Part shown: positions 8,547 to 17,915 of the stretch, piece by piece
Layout of the letters: every line of letters begins with the position of its first letter
Numbering within the stretch: the first letter of the stretch is position 1
Origin: Pelagimonas phthalicica
GTDB lineage: Bacteria > Pseudomonadota > Alphaproteobacteria > Rhodobacterales > Rhodobacteraceae
Assembly: GCF_004364805.1 (NCBI RefSeq)
Contig: NZ_SOAP01000002.1
Location: forward strand, 1,568,310 to 1,632,309
DNA: 64,000 nt
Direction: 5' to 3'
Notes under the pieces: generated by a model
Databases searched by the model: none
Told to the model about the DNA's origin: nothing
The model's input: the letters and a program-made list of their open reading frames with translations, nothing else
Program-made: the position numbers and the translations under genes

Positions 8547-11305
8547 GCGACCAGTGCCCCTTGCAGCTCATCCAGCATGTTATTTAACCCGTCCCCGAAC
8601 AACGCCCGTGCTTTCAGAATGCCGCCCTTGTCCGACAGGCTCGGCACTTCCATGAAATCGCGTGGCGTGATTTCTGCATTGGCGGCGATGAATTCTGCGA
8701 TCAGCCGCAGCCAGTCCATCTGTTCCGCCGTATAGTCTCTCCCGGCCTTTTTCTCACGTCCGACCCAAAGATTGAAGCGTTGTTTGACGCTGTCGCCATA
8801 TGGGGTGAGTTCCTTGTCATACCCCAGAGCAAAGCGGATAAGCGCCACGACCTCGGTCAACTGTTTGTCCACCGGTGCCCCTTTGACCACGGCGGCATTC
8901 ACCCGTTTATAGGCCTGCCAGACATCAGCGGTCTGTAGATAGCGTGGCGGATCCTTCATCTTCTGCGTCAGTTCTTTGATCTGCGCATAGGTCAGACGGC
9001 GCTTGCCTGCAGGCTGATTGTAGAGGATTTGCAGCGCGGTGATTTCATCCTTGTTCTCGTCCAGGAACGTTTTGAACGAGTTGATCCGCTCCTCGGCATG
9101 TTTGACGTCAAATTCAGCTGTTCGCAGTTCGTCGGTCGTGACCTCGTCGATGATCATTTCCGTCTTCTGCTTGATGTCCTTGATCAGGTTGCGAACCTTG
9201 GGATCATCAAAGGGCGCGCAGGCGGCATCGGTGAGGTCTTCGATCACCTGAGCTTCCTGCTCCGGTGTGGGTGCATGGCCATGCTTGGTCTGAATGATCT
9301 CTGCCTGCTTGTCCGGGTCGATGGCATCAAGAAGCGCGTTGGACAGGTCTCGTGGTGTCTTACCACCGGTCATATCAGCGATACGTTTTCTATCCTCATC
9401 CTCCAGCTTGCGGTCCAGCACCGCAAGACGTCCAGCCAGGGACGAAAGCGCATCCTCGTCACGCCGGCCTTGGGCAATCTGGTCGATCAGCTTGTCGAAA
9501 CTGACGGACTTCTTGCGCTCCAGCGGCTGGCTGGCGTTTTTCTTGGTCTCGGTCACGCCGACGGCGTCGATCAGGATGAAACGGGTTTTGGTCTGGGCAT
9601 CTGGCGTGACCTGTTTCAGGTCAGCATCCGGGATGGTGCGCACGCCACGACCCTTCATCTGCTCGTAATAGCCCTCTGACTTCACGTCTCGCATGAAGAT
9701 CAAAACCTCGACAGGTTTGATATCCGTGCCGGTAGCGATCATGTCGACGGTAACCGCAATGCGCGGGAATGGATCCACACGGAACGCCTTGATCATCGCC
9801 TTGGGGTCCTCGCCCGTATTGCGGTAAGTAATCTTCTTGGCAAAGTCGTTACCCTCGCCAAAGACCTCACGTGCAATGTGCACGATTTCTTCAGCGTGGT
9901 TGTCATCCTTGGCGAAGATCAGCGTCTTTGGCAGCCATTCGCCAGTGCGATCAGGGAAAAGTTCGTTGAACACACGATCCTTGTAGGTCTGTAGCACAGT
10001 GCGGATTTGGTTTGGAGCCACGACAGAGCGGTCGAGTTCCTTGGCTGTGTAATCGAGATCGGCATCCAGCTCGCGATACCTGACTGCGCGTGTGCGCTTG
10101 TCACGCACCGGCACCTGAAAGTCACTATCCTGCACCTCCACCTTGCTGCCTTCTTCAGTCACCTTGGTGCGGATCGAATAGATTTCGTAACCCACATTCA
10201 CCCCGTCCGCCACGGAACGCTCATACGGGTAATCCGCCACGAGGTTCTGATTGAAGAACCCAAGCGTATGCTTTGATGGGGTAGCGGTCAGGCCGATAAT
10301 GGAGGCATCGAAATACTCAAGAACCTGTCGCCAAAGGCCATAGATGGAGCGGTGACACTCATCTGTAACGATAAAATCAAACGTCTCGATTGGGATCTGA
10401 GGGTTGTATTTGATCGGGGGGATTTCCCCCTCTTCTTGCTCCCAAGTCTCGAAGGCGGATGTTTCTTCCTGATCGCCTTCGATTTCCTCACCCCGAAGCA
10501 TCGAATAAAGACGCTGGATGGTCGTGATGACGACCTTTGCATCGGGGTCGATCCGATGAGAGTGGAGGTGCTGCACAATGTATGTATCTGTGAACCTGTT
10601 TGCTGCACCTGGTGGCTGGTAGTTTTGAAACTCTTTGAGGGTCTGGTCACCGAGATTGTTTCGATCGACTAGAAACAGAATCCGCTTGGCTTTTGCATGC
10701 TTGATCAGACGGTAGCTGAAGGAACATGCGGTAAAGGTCTTGCCCGCCCCGGTGGCGAGTTGGATCAGTGACCGAGGGCGGTCTTCCGCGAGGGATTTTT
10801 CCAAACCTTGGATCGCGTCAGTCTGGCAGTCTCGAAGGCCGGACGAATCAAGCGGCGGTAGCGACTGCAAACGGCCCCTCAAAGTGCCATCGTCCTGTAC
10901 CCATTCGAGAAGCGTTTCGGGTTTGTGGAAGGAAAAAACGCGGCGCGAACGGGGCTTGGGATCCCTCAAAAATCGGAAAAAAGTCTCGTCACTCGTGCTT
11001 TCGTAATCGAAGACAAGAATGCTGTCCCATTTGGCCAAGTGCTCAGGAAGCGCAGCCATGTATTTTTCCGACTGTTCCGCTACTCCGCTCAAGGTTACGC
11101 CGGCTTTTTTCGCCTCGATCACACCAGCCGCCTTGCCACCGATGAACAGTAAATAGTCGCAAGGCCCTGACTTCAATTGAAATTCCCGAACAGCTACGCC
11201 AAGGGCTGCGTTGCGATTGCAGTCCTGGTTGTCCTGGATTTCCCAACCAGCAAGGCTCAAAGCTTCGTCTATTTTTTTCCGCGCGATTTTTTCAGGGGTG
11301 GTCAT
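8543..11305 (-). CDS. hsdR: Type I restriction enzyme endonuclease/translocase subunit (HsdR, EcoEI-type)
   Basis: DNA-translocating motor and nuclease of the type I complex. The 920 residues contain, in order, an N-terminal nuclease region with the PD-(D/E)xK elements CDYLLF and GVIEAKK (about 50-75), then Walker A LATGAGKT (about 185) and the helicase DECH box in VTDECHRSIYG (about 315). After these come SF2 motifs including TGTDIKPVEVLIFMRDV and RGVRT, and an EcoEI-type C-terminal region. It is the first gene of the operon and the promoter should lie just above 11305. Being upstream of hsdM means restriction and modification depend on the same long transcript, which normally calls for post-translational control of restriction. 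Confidence 0.93.
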   Translation of the reverse strand: MTTPEKIARKKIDEALSLAGWEIQDNQDCNRNAALGVAVREFQLKSGPCDYLLFIGGKAAGVIEAKKAGVTLSGVAEQSEKYMAALPEHLAKWDSILVFDYESTSDETFFRFLRDPKPRSRRVFSFHKPETLLEWVQDDGTLRGRLQSLPPLDSSGLRDCQTDAIQGLEKSLAEDRPRSLIQLATGAGKTFTACSFSYRLIKHAKAKRILFLVDRNNLGDQTLKEFQNYQPPGAANRFTDTYIVQHLHSHRIDPDAKVVITTIQRLYSMLRGEEIEGDQEETSAFETWEQEEGEIPPIKYNPQIPIETFDFIVTDECHRSIYGLWRQVLEYFDASIIGLTATPSKHTLGFFNQNLVADYPYERSVADGVNVGYEIYSIRTKVTEEGSKVEVQDSDFQVPVRDKRTRAVRYRELDADLDYTAKELDRSVVAPNQIRTVLQTYKDRVFNELFPDRTGEWLPKTLIFAKDDNHAEEIVHIAREVFGEGNDFAKKITYRNTGEDPKAMIKAFRVDPFPRIAVTVDMIATGTDIKPVEVLIFMRDVKSEGYYEQMKGRGVRTIPDADLKQVTPDAQTKTRFILIDAVGVTETKKNASQPLERKKSVSFDKLIDQIAQGRRDEDALSSLAGRLAVLDRKLEDEDRKRIADMTGGKTPRDLSNALLDAIDPDKQAEIIQTKHGHAPTPEQEAQVIEDLTDAACAPFDDPKVRNLIKDIKQKTEMIIDEVTTDELRTAEFDVKHAEERINSFKTFLDENKDEITALQILYNQPAGKRRLTYAQIKELTQKMKDPPRYLQTADVWQAYKRVNAAVVKGAPVDKQLTEVVALIRFALGYDKELTPYGDSVKQRFNLWVGREKKAGRDYTAEQMDWLRLIAEFIAANAEITPRDFMEVPSLSDKGGILKARALFGDGLNNMLDELQGALVA

Positions 11306-11851
11306 AATTACCTCGGAAAAAGAACAACTTTTTTAACCTACCGATTGGCAGCACAACCTCAAGTAAAACTGGATCATGTGCAGGCTGAAAATCTGGGAGT
11401 TGAATTCTGAGCCGGAAAACTTGATTATTCCGGCGTCGAACTTCAGCTGCTAACCCCAGTGCGATTGGCATCGTCGACTGCAAGTCAGGGAAGCTCCTCG
11501 AACGAAGAGCTGCAGCGCCGAGCACTGGAGTGAAAGAATAGCGCGAGGCGCGCTTTCAGCGGAACCGTATCCAAGTTCGCGTAATTGGCCTTGATGGGCA
11601 AATTACAGCGCTTGCTTGGAGCGGCCCTCTCGAAGGTGCCATGAATGAAGATTCACTTCCCCCCGTTCAGTTCCCACATAACACCTAAAAAAGTTCGAGG
11701 TCGGACTTTGGTTTCCGGAAAACTAGCCAATCTTTTGTTCACAGGGTGCTCAGGAAAGCCAAAATCGCCCTCCAACATCGTTGTCTTGTCGGGTGCCAAG
11801 TGGTGGCACCCAAAGGTTGATGGCTGACGGCCTTCAAAAAAGGAGATGGCG
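11306..11851. other. Intergenic region between divergent defence loci, with an inverted repeat
   Basis: About 545 bases with no gene I can support. It must hold the promoter of the hsdR operon on its left side. A perfect 8-bp inverted repeat with a 5-base spacer (GGGTGCCA and TGGCACCC, 11791-11811) lies about 40 bases upstream of the small ORF at 11852. It could be an operator or a transcript hairpin. Nothing else is recognised. Confidence 0.45.
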
Positions 11852-12010
11852 ATGAGTGAGCTCTTAGATGCGGCAAAATTCTACGTTTCGGGCACAGCAA
11901 GCAATCCCAGTCAAGCCCCATCAGTGACGCTCGATATCGAACGTTATCAGCATTTTCTCGAAGCACCTGTGCTTTCGGATAGGGCAACTGGTTTGCCTGG
12001 CACACGCTGA
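11852..12010 (+). CDS. Small conserved-type protein, probably truncated
   Basis: 52 codons with a good ribosome binding site (AAAAAAGGAGATGGCG) before ATG. The product starts MSELLDAAKFYVSG and contains SVTLDIERYQHFLEAP. From memory this resembles the front of a small Rhodobacterales hypothetical protein that usually continues with a Trp- and Phe-rich helical part. Here it ends early at TGA and the following sequence does not carry that second half in any frame, so it is probably a truncated relic. I do not know its function. It sits between two defence loci. Confidence 0.4.
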   Translation: MSELLDAAKFYVSGTASNPSQAPSVTLDIERYQHFLEAPVLSDRATGLPGTR

Positions 12011-12225
12011 GGCAATCCAAAAGCCCGGCCCAACTGCCAAGTTGCAAATGCTTCTCTGCGCGCCTGGCGTTTCTAGAAACCCGACTAGCAGACCAGGTTA
12101 TCAACCGAAAATCACTTGACTTGAAAACCCTGTTTCCCAGTTTTCCGAACTTAAGATATAAGCAGACAAAGAAAGCGGCTCATGGCCTCTGCCGCTATAC
12201 TGGCAACCAGTCTCAAGGAGTAATC

Positions 12226-12645
12226 GTGCGCTATCGAATTTTCATCAGTCATGCTTGGGCGTATCGAGAAACATACTGGTCAATCCGAGCAATGCTCGAC
12301 AAAGCTACGGCCACCTATTCTGATTTTGACTACGTGGACTACAGTATCCCCGATCACAACCCTATACTAAGTACCAAGGGGGCTCTGCTGACTGGTCCTC
12401 GCCTTCTCGCTAAGGCTATTCAGACAAGGATCGACCAAAGTTCAGTTGTTCTGGTTCCGGCCCGGATGTTCGTCAATCATAGCGATTGGGTTTTGAAGGA
12501 AATCGATTATGCGATTGCGAAGCGTTACCGCGTGATTGCCCTTCGCTCAAGATCTACTTTGCGCGTGCCGACGGGGCTCATTCAGAGAGTTGGCAGTTCA
12601 ATCGACGCGAATTACCGATCACTCTACGCGGCGATTACTTCGTAG
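12226..12645 (+). CDS. TIR-like (Thoeris ThsB-type, DUF1863) protein
   Basis: 139-residue protein consisting of one TIR-fold domain of the MTH538/DUF1863 type seen in ThsB of Thoeris. It opens MRYRIFISHAWAYRETYWSI, has a short acidic region DFDYVDYSIPDHNP, then a helix and the strand SSVVLVPARMF, followed by SDWVLKEIDYAI with the likely catalytic glutamate. GTG at 12226 is chosen because AAGGAG lies 7 bases upstream; the frame is open to 12121 but has no good site there. It is first in a four-gene plus-strand cassette. In Thoeris such proteins sense phage and make a cADPR-type signal. That role here is inferred. Confidence 0.8.
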   Translation: MRYRIFISHAWAYRETYWSIRAMLDKATATYSDFDYVDYSIPDHNPILSTKGALLTGPRLLAKAIQTRIDQSSVVLVPARMFVNHSDWVLKEIDYAIAKRYRVIALRSRSTLRVPTGLIQRVGSSIDANYRSLYAAITS

Positions 12646-12706
12646 AAAAGCATAGAAAATGGGCTTGCCAGGTGAACGCCTCAATGCTGGTCAGGTGGAG
12701 TTAAGT

Positions 12707-13954
12707 ATGACCAAAAAGTGCTTTGTTGTCATGGGTTTCAACCAGAAAACAGATCCGATTACTGCGCGGGTTTTGGATCTTGATAAGACATACAAGGGCA
12801 TAATCAAGCCCGCGGCCGAAGCGGCAGGATTTGAATGTGTTCGCGCTGACGAAATACAGCATTCTGGCGTAATCGATGTGCCAATGTACCAATTCTTGCA
12901 GGATGCAGATTTGGTTATCGCAGACTTGTCAACGTTGAATCCTAACGCATTTTTCGAGCTTGGTGTCCGCTATGCATTAAAGCGGCGAAAGACCATCGTT
13001 ATTGCAGAAAACGGCTTCGCGAATCCATTTGATACAAACCACATTGTAGTTCGCCGCTACCAACATGATGGGTTAGTTTTGGACTTTGAGGTTGTCGAAA
13101 GTTTCAGAGCAGAGTTGACGGAGTTAATAAAGGCAGTAGATGAGGCCGATCAAGACGACAGCCCTGTTTTCCAGTTTCTTGGAAATGTTGAGGATGTGGA
13201 CTTCAATAAGGATTCGGTTTCTGAAGCAGTGGATGAAGCTGCCTACTTCCCTCTTATCGAACAAGCAAAGTCTCTACGGTCTCAAGGAAAGTTCGCAGAA
13301 ATGTCTGCAGTCCTTGAAGCAATTCGTATCTCCCAAGGCGAAGATGTGGACCCTTATATCCTACAGCAATTAGCACTTGCACACTACAAGTCTGAACATC
13401 CGAACAAGCGCGCCGCGTTAGAAAAGGCAAAAGACGTACTGGCAGACCTGAAACCTGAACAATCGCTAGATGCGGAGACAATTGGGCTGTGGGGCGCAGT
13501 TCACAAACGCCTTGCTGGCTTAGATAGCCTAGATGAAAACGAACGAACGAATGCGCTTGATGTCGCGATTGACGCACTCTATCGAGGTTTTTACCTGCTA
13601 AATGATTACTACAACGGGATAAATGCAGCGTTCCTCTTAGACCTTCGTGCAAGTCGTTTTAACGTGGACGCACACGAAGCTGTTGCCGATCGCGTACAGG
13701 CTCGACGACTTCGGGTTAGAGTGAAGGAAATCACCGATAAGCTCCTCAGCGAACAGGTTGCGGGAGAAAGTGAGCTGAACCGTGTGCAAAATAGATATTG
13801 GATCGAAGCGACCAAGGTCGAAGCTATGTTTGGTTTGGGCGAAGAAGCTGAAGCTTCGGCTTTGCTCGGCAGACTTAGATCTTACGACGGGATAGAGAGC
13901 TGGATGATTGATACAACGGTAAATCAGTTGGAGAAATTGGGCGAATTACTCTGA
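12707..13954 (+). CDS. TPR-S/DUF4071-type protein with nucleotide-sensor-like N-terminal domain
   Basis: 415-residue protein. The N-terminal 150 residues form a Rossmann-like domain: KCFVVMGFNQKTDP, then GFECVRADEIQHSGVID, then ADLVIADLSTLNPNAFFELG and TIVIAE. This is the nucleoside deoxyribosyltransferase/SLOG-like fold found in conflict proteins. The rest is helical and TPR-like (YILQQLALAHYKSEHPNKR), as in the TPR-S or TRAFs-binding family (DUF4071). The ATG at 12707 has GGAG upstream; the frame is open to 12659. It follows the TIR gene by 61 bases and precedes a patatin gene. Families like this are proposed sensors of nucleotide signals, so it may read the TIR product. That coupling is inference. 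Confidence 0.7.
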   Translation: MTKKCFVVMGFNQKTDPITARVLDLDKTYKGIIKPAAEAAGFECVRADEIQHSGVIDVPMYQFLQDADLVIADLSTLNPNAFFELGVRYALKRRKTIVIAENGFANPFDTNHIVVRRYQHDGLVLDFEVVESFRAELTELIKAVDEADQDDSPVFQFLGNVEDVDFNKDSVSEAVDEAAYFPLIEQAKSLRSQGKFAEMSAVLEAIRISQGEDVDPYILQQLALAHYKSEHPNKRAALEKAKDVLADLKPEQSLDAETIGLWGAVHKRLAGLDSLDENERTNALDVAIDALYRGFYLLNDYYNGINAAFLLDLRASRFNVDAHEAVADRVQARRLRVRVKEITDKLLSEQVAGESELNRVQNRYWIEATKVEAMFGLGEEAEASALLGRLRSYDGIESWMIDTTVNQLEKLGELL

Positions 13955-14008
13955 AGGTCTCAACCAGCTTAGGGTTTCTTGGAATATTGATTTAATGGGG
14001 GTGAAGCA

Positions 14009-15169
14009 TTGACCTATAAAATCCTGACTAGAGATGAACACTTCCAAAAGCCGGGGGGCAAACGCATCTTGACACTAGATGGCGGTGGCCTTCGAGGCAT
14101 CGTGACCCTAGGATATCTTAAACGCGTCGAAGAAATTCTTCGCGCCAGAGTTGGTAACAACGACAATTTCCGACTTGCGCACTACTTCGATTTAATCGCT
14201 GGGACATCGACGGGAGCAATCATCGCTGCTGGATTAGCAAGAGGAATGACAGTCGGCGAAATCACCGACATCTACATGAAGCTCGGTCGCGAGGTTTTCT
14301 ATAAGAGCATGTGGCGACACGGTGTTTTGCGGGCTCGCTATAGCCACAAAAAACTCACCTCTCATCTCAAAGCAGTTCTTGGTGAAGAGACTACTTTGGG
14401 AAGCGAAGAGCTTCAAACCGGGCTTCTGGTTGTGACAAAGCGTATGGACACAGGCAGCACTTGGGCTCTCGGTAACAATCCCAAAGGCGCATACTATGAA
14501 GCACAGCCAGAAGACCAATGGGGATCGAACAAGAACTATCCTTTGTGGAGGGTTGTTCGCGCCTCCACTGCGGCACCAAGTTTCTTCAAGCCGGAGCAAA
14601 TCAGAATTAGCGAAGCCATCGGGCCAGAACAGGTTGTCGGCGAGTTTGTCGATGGTGGCGTAAGCCCTTTCAACAATCCGACACTGCAAGCCTTTATGTA
14701 TGCGACGCTGAGTGGTTACAGGGTCAACTGGCAAGCGGGAGCGGATCGTATGCTGGTCGTGTCGATCGGAACGGGAAGGGGCGATCCAAGCAAAGAGCCT
14801 ACATGGATTTCCGCAAAGGGCGCTGTGCAGTCGTTGCTTTCACTGATGGACGATGCCGGGGCACTCGTAGAGACGATGGCGCAATGGCTATCAACGGGTG
14901 AAACTCATCGAAAGATTGATCGCGAACTCGGAGACCTAGCCAGCGACAATATTGGTGGCGCACCGCAATTTAGGTATGCTCGGTTTGATTTGCAGCTATT
15001 GCGCGAGCAGGTCGACAAACTCAAACCCGGGATCTCCATCGAGCTCTTGGAAAACCTGACGGTAATGGATGAACCCAAGAACATGTCAATCCTCTACGAA
15101 TTGGCTACCCTAGACGCGCAAAACAAGGTGTTGGATCAGCTCTTTCCTGAGGCTTTCGATCTCACCTAG
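14009..15169 (+). CDS. Patatin-like phospholipase effector
   Basis: 386-residue patatin-family lipid acyl hydrolase. It has the oxyanion loop DGGGLRG near residue 24, the nucleophile motif GTSTG near residue 66 and the catalytic Asp in DGG near residue 216, so the Ser-Asp dyad is complete. Patatins of this type (for example CapV in CBASS) degrade membrane phospholipids when activated by a signal nucleotide. No signal peptide is visible and it is likely cytosolic until activated. The start is a TTG at 14009, with GGGGGTG upstream. It is the third gene of the cassette, 54 bases after the TPR-S gene and 24 before the PGDYG gene, which suits an effector role. Confidence 0.88.
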   Translation: MTYKILTRDEHFQKPGGKRILTLDGGGLRGIVTLGYLKRVEEILRARVGNNDNFRLAHYFDLIAGTSTGAIIAAGLARGMTVGEITDIYMKLGREVFYKSMWRHGVLRARYSHKKLTSHLKAVLGEETTLGSEELQTGLLVVTKRMDTGSTWALGNNPKGAYYEAQPEDQWGSNKNYPLWRVVRASTAAPSFFKPEQIRISEAIGPEQVVGEFVDGGVSPFNNPTLQAFMYATLSGYRVNWQAGADRMLVVSIGTGRGDPSKEPTWISAKGAVQSLLSLMDDAGALVETMAQWLSTGETHRKIDRELGDLASDNIGGAPQFRYARFDLQLLREQVDKLKPGISIELLENLTVMDEPKNMSILYELATLDAQNKVLDQLFPEAFDLT

Positions 15170-15193
15170 TTTCAGCTTGCAAAGGAACGAAAT

Positions 15194-15595
15194 ATGCCGA
15201 CCCTAAAGCGATACCGTAGGCGTGAGATGACGACCGTCATAGCGGTTCAAATCGCTTTGGATACGGAAGGCTTTTCTTACAAGAAATGGGGCGATGTTCA
15301 GGTTGCACGAGCCGGAGACTGGCTCGTCAACAACAACGGCAACGCATATACGATTGACCGTGAAATTTTCGAGAAGACTTATAGTCAAGTTAGCGACGGG
15401 GTCTATGAGAAGACCGGGCTTGTTTGGGCCGAGAGAGCTCAAAAAGCAGGAAAGGTCCGCTCAACCTCGGGATTTACCAACTATCATGCCGGCGACTTTG
15501 TTGTTTTTAATGACGAAGACAGGACCGATGGATGGGCAATGAGGGAAGAAGAGTTCAAAAGACTCTACGAACTTAACGAAGACAGCGACGTCTAG
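15194..15595 (+). CDS. PGDYG-type small protein
   Basis: 133-residue soluble protein. It contains two copies of a short motif: ARAGDWLVNNNGNAYTID (about 37-54) and YHAGDFVVFNDEDRTDGWAM (about 95-114). These match the PGDYG-like strand-turn-strand seen in small proteins of bacterial conflict loci. It carries VWAERAQKAGKVRSTSG between the copies. The ATG at 15194 has AAAGGAACGA just upstream. It is last in the TIR/TPR-S/patatin cassette and is followed by an IS3 copy 120 bases away. The function is unknown; a sensor or regulatory accessory is possible. Confidence 0.65.
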   Translation: MPTLKRYRRREMTTVIAVQIALDTEGFSYKKWGDVQVARAGDWLVNNNGNAYTIDREIFEKTYSQVSDGVYEKTGLVWAERAQKAGKVRSTSGFTNYHAGDFVVFNDEDRTDGWAMREEEFKRLYELNEDSDV

Positions 15596-15738
15596 AAAAC
15601 AGGTGTACTATGAAGAGCAAGGAATTTGTTTGACCTGCCAAGTTCGCAGCGCTTGCCTATTACCCAGGTACAGATCAAAGTGGTGCAAGCGCGATTGATC
15701 ATGAGTTAGGCGTACTGACCCAGCGTAATCTGCTCAGG

Positions 15739-16560
15739 TTAAGCTGCAAATTTGAATGCCTCGACGGGCGTGCGCATTGCAAGGGCCTGATGAGGGCGGC
15801 GGTTGTTATAGAACTGTATCCATGCACCAATTGCGCGGCTGGCATGTGCAAGGCCCAAAAATCGCTGTCGAAGCACACATTGCTCTTTCAGCGACCGGAT
15901 CAATCGTTCCATCGTGTCGTTCTGCTGTGGGCAGTGTGGGTTTATGAACTCCTGCTAGAGGCCAAAACTTTTGATCAAAGCCGTGTACTTGCGAGATATA
16001 CAAACCAGCCCTTTGTCACTTCGCAGAAGAAAGGGCATCTCTACTTTGCCCAGCGTACTAAAGCGCGCGATGAGAGCATGCTCAAAGGCGAATGCAGCAG
16101 TAATCGCCTTTCCGGATCGAGACAGGTGCCATCCAAGCAGTTCGAGGCGGTGGCAGTCCACAACCAAGGCAACCGTACACCAGCCGTCCTTGCCACCCCA
16201 CACGCGTGCAAGGTCAGTGGCCCAACGTTCATTAGGTTCCTGCGCGACAGATGGTAGGGCTTGGATGCGGGGACGAGCACCCGTCGGGCGTTTCCGAACC
16301 TGCCAGTCCTTCAACTGAAAGACCCGCTGCACCGTATTTTTATTGCCCCCCTAAAGGTAAGTGACGATACGGTAGCCAAACGAAGGGTTTTCCTCAATCA
16401 CCGCTTTGATGGGATCGACAAACGTGCTGTTCAGTTTTGGGGCAGCCTTGCTTGGCTTGAAGTACACAGTCCGCCGGGGCACGCCGAACCAGGCACAGAG
16501 TTTGCTGATCGAGATCACGTCTCCATCCGGCCGCAGGCCCTCATGAAGCGTCCGGATCAT
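15739..16560 (-). pseudogene. IS3 transposase orfB (DDE), broken
   Basis: The frame reads through an N-terminal HTH_21 region (SISKLCAWFGVPRRTVYF, PSFGYRIVTYL), the DDE core (ERWATDLARVWGGKDGW, LLRSDKGLV) and the C-terminus (NNRRPHQAL). Two in-frame TAG codons interrupt it, after VTYL near 16350 and after SFGL near 15953. The second D region has SDKG where most relatives have SDNG. It ends at TAA, 15739. It is not functional. Confidence 0.85.
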
Positions 16561-16871
16561 CGATCGTCCTCCCGCACCATGAGGGCCTGCAACTTTTTTC
16601 GCGCTCTGAGCTCCAACATGGCCTCCCCATAAGCCTCTTGCAGGCCCTTGAGCTGCTTCTCATATTCTTGACGGACATCCAGTGGGTTCGCCTTCAGGGC
16701 GTTCTCCATTCCTCGCTTTACGTCCTCGTCTCAAGTTTCGATCTCTGACGGGGCCAGGTCATAGGTCCGGCTGGCTTCGGTAAAGGTTGTCTCGCCTTGA
16801 ATTATCTCAACAACCAACGCTGACTTCCGCTTGGCTGTCCATCTTTTGACTGCTGTCATCGTATCACTCAT
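16557..16871 (-). pseudogene. IS3 transposase orfA, broken
   Basis: 105-codon frame encoding the helix-turn-helix and leucine-zipper protein of IS3 elements. It begins MSDTMTAVKRWTAKRK and ends LMVREDDR. A TGA interrupts it after APSEIET, where relatives usually have tryptophan. Its stop overlaps the orfB ATG. A shorter relative of the same orfA lies at 1166-1285. Confidence 0.82.
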
Positions 16872-16917
16872 GACTACATTTTACTCCTTGTAGCACGAGC
16901 AGAATTTCACGGGGTCG

Positions 16918-17081
16918 ATACATAGGTTTAAAACGTCAGACTTGATCTGACGGACACCTCAGCTTGCAATGCTGAGAACGTGTTGTGCGTTTTGATCGTC
17001 TTACGGTACTGTCCATCTGGTCGATGTCGGTGCCCGCGCTTTGCGCATAATTGACGTGCCTTGCTATAGAAATCATAGATT
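16918..17081. other. Spacer between two IS copies with two small hairpins
   Basis: 164 bases between the IS3 and IS5 copies. Two perfect hairpins lie close together: GTCAGA/TCTGAC (16935-16951) and CTCAGC/GCTGAG (16958-16976). No gene is seen. The hairpins may be debris of a third element or part of a transcript end. Confidence 0.4.
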
Positions 17082-17915
17082 TAGGTTCAGTACTCATAGC
17101 CAATAGATGACAAGGGCCGCGAGGGCGATTGCGGAGAGGAAGACTTGGGGGCACCGGTCGTATCTGGTCGCCACACGCCGCCAATCCTTGAGCCTACCGA
17201 ACGTTATTTCGATGCGGTTGCGCAATTTGTAACGGCGCTTGACGCATTTGACCGTTGCCTTGCGTTGCCGCCGCCCCGAAATACAGGCGCGTATCCCCTT
17301 GTCTTTCAAAGCCTCTCTGAACCAGTCTGCATCATAGCCGCGATCCCCGAGCAGCCATTCGACATTCGGCAGGTTGCTGAGAAGTGCCCTTGCTCCAATG
17401 TAGTCGCTGACTTGTCCGGCAGGCACGAAAAAGCTGATCTGTCGCCCCAGGCTGTTGCAGACAGCATGTAGTTTCGTGTACATGCCACCCTTGGTGCGCC
17501 CAATCAGGCGACCGCGCCCCCTTTTTTTACGCCCAAACTGGACGCCGTGCGGTGTGCCTTGAGATAGGTGGCGTAGATCATGACTGTCTTTTCTTCACCA
17601 TGCTCGGCAGCCAAACCGACCATCATCTGGGCAAAGATGCCTTCGTTGCTCCACCGTTTCCAACGGTTATATAGTGTCTTGTGCGGGCCATATTCCTTGG
17701 GCGCACCCGCCACCGCAAGCCATTTCGATTGATGAAGACAATACCACTCAAGACGCGCCTGTCATCAACGCGGCGCTTGCCGTGGGACTTCGGGAGGAAG
17801 GGCTCTAGACGCGCCATCTGCTCGTCGCTTAGCTAGAAAAGATCCGACATGTTCACCACTTGTTTTGCAGCCGTGAATCACGCAGCAGACCGAAAATCAA
17901 TGGGTCCTGAGCCTA
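17082..17915 (-). mobile_element. Decayed IS5-family (IS427-type) insertion sequence
   Basis: An 834-bp element. Its ends, read inward, are TAGGTTCAGTACTCAT on the left and TAGGCTCAGGACCCAT on the right, matching at 13 of 16 positions. It holds a two-frame DDE transposase with an A7G5 slippery run, typical of the IS427 group. The element interrupts a small ORF whose front survives at 17916-18045. The transposase is dead. Confidence 0.82.
17094..17850 (-). pseudogene. IS5/IS427 transposase, broken
   Basis: The reading frame starts MSDLF, then an in-frame TAG, then LSDEQMARLEPFLPKSHGK. A one-base loss near 17708 shifts the frame between GLRWR and APKEYGPHKTLYNRW. A second shift at the A7G5 run (about 17517-17528) joins LGVKKGG to the C-terminal part and may be the normal programmed frameshift. 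The usual first catalytic Asp in MIDATYLKAHRT is Tyr here (MIYATYLKAHRT). The C-terminal part is otherwise intact (LLGDRGYDADWF, ending VIYWL). It is not functional. Confidence 0.85.

Larger units (their letters stand above)
15716..16917 (-). mobile_element. Decayed IS3-family insertion sequence
   Basis: A 1.2-kb element with imperfect terminal inverted repeats. The left end TGACCCAGCGTAATCTGCTC and the right end, read inward, CGACCCCGTGAAATTCTGCTC, match at most positions. Inside are orfA (16557-16871) and orfB (15739-16560) overlapping as ATGA, the IS3 arrangement with programmed frameshifting. Both frames carry nonsense codons, so the copy cannot transpose on its own. Confidence 0.82.
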
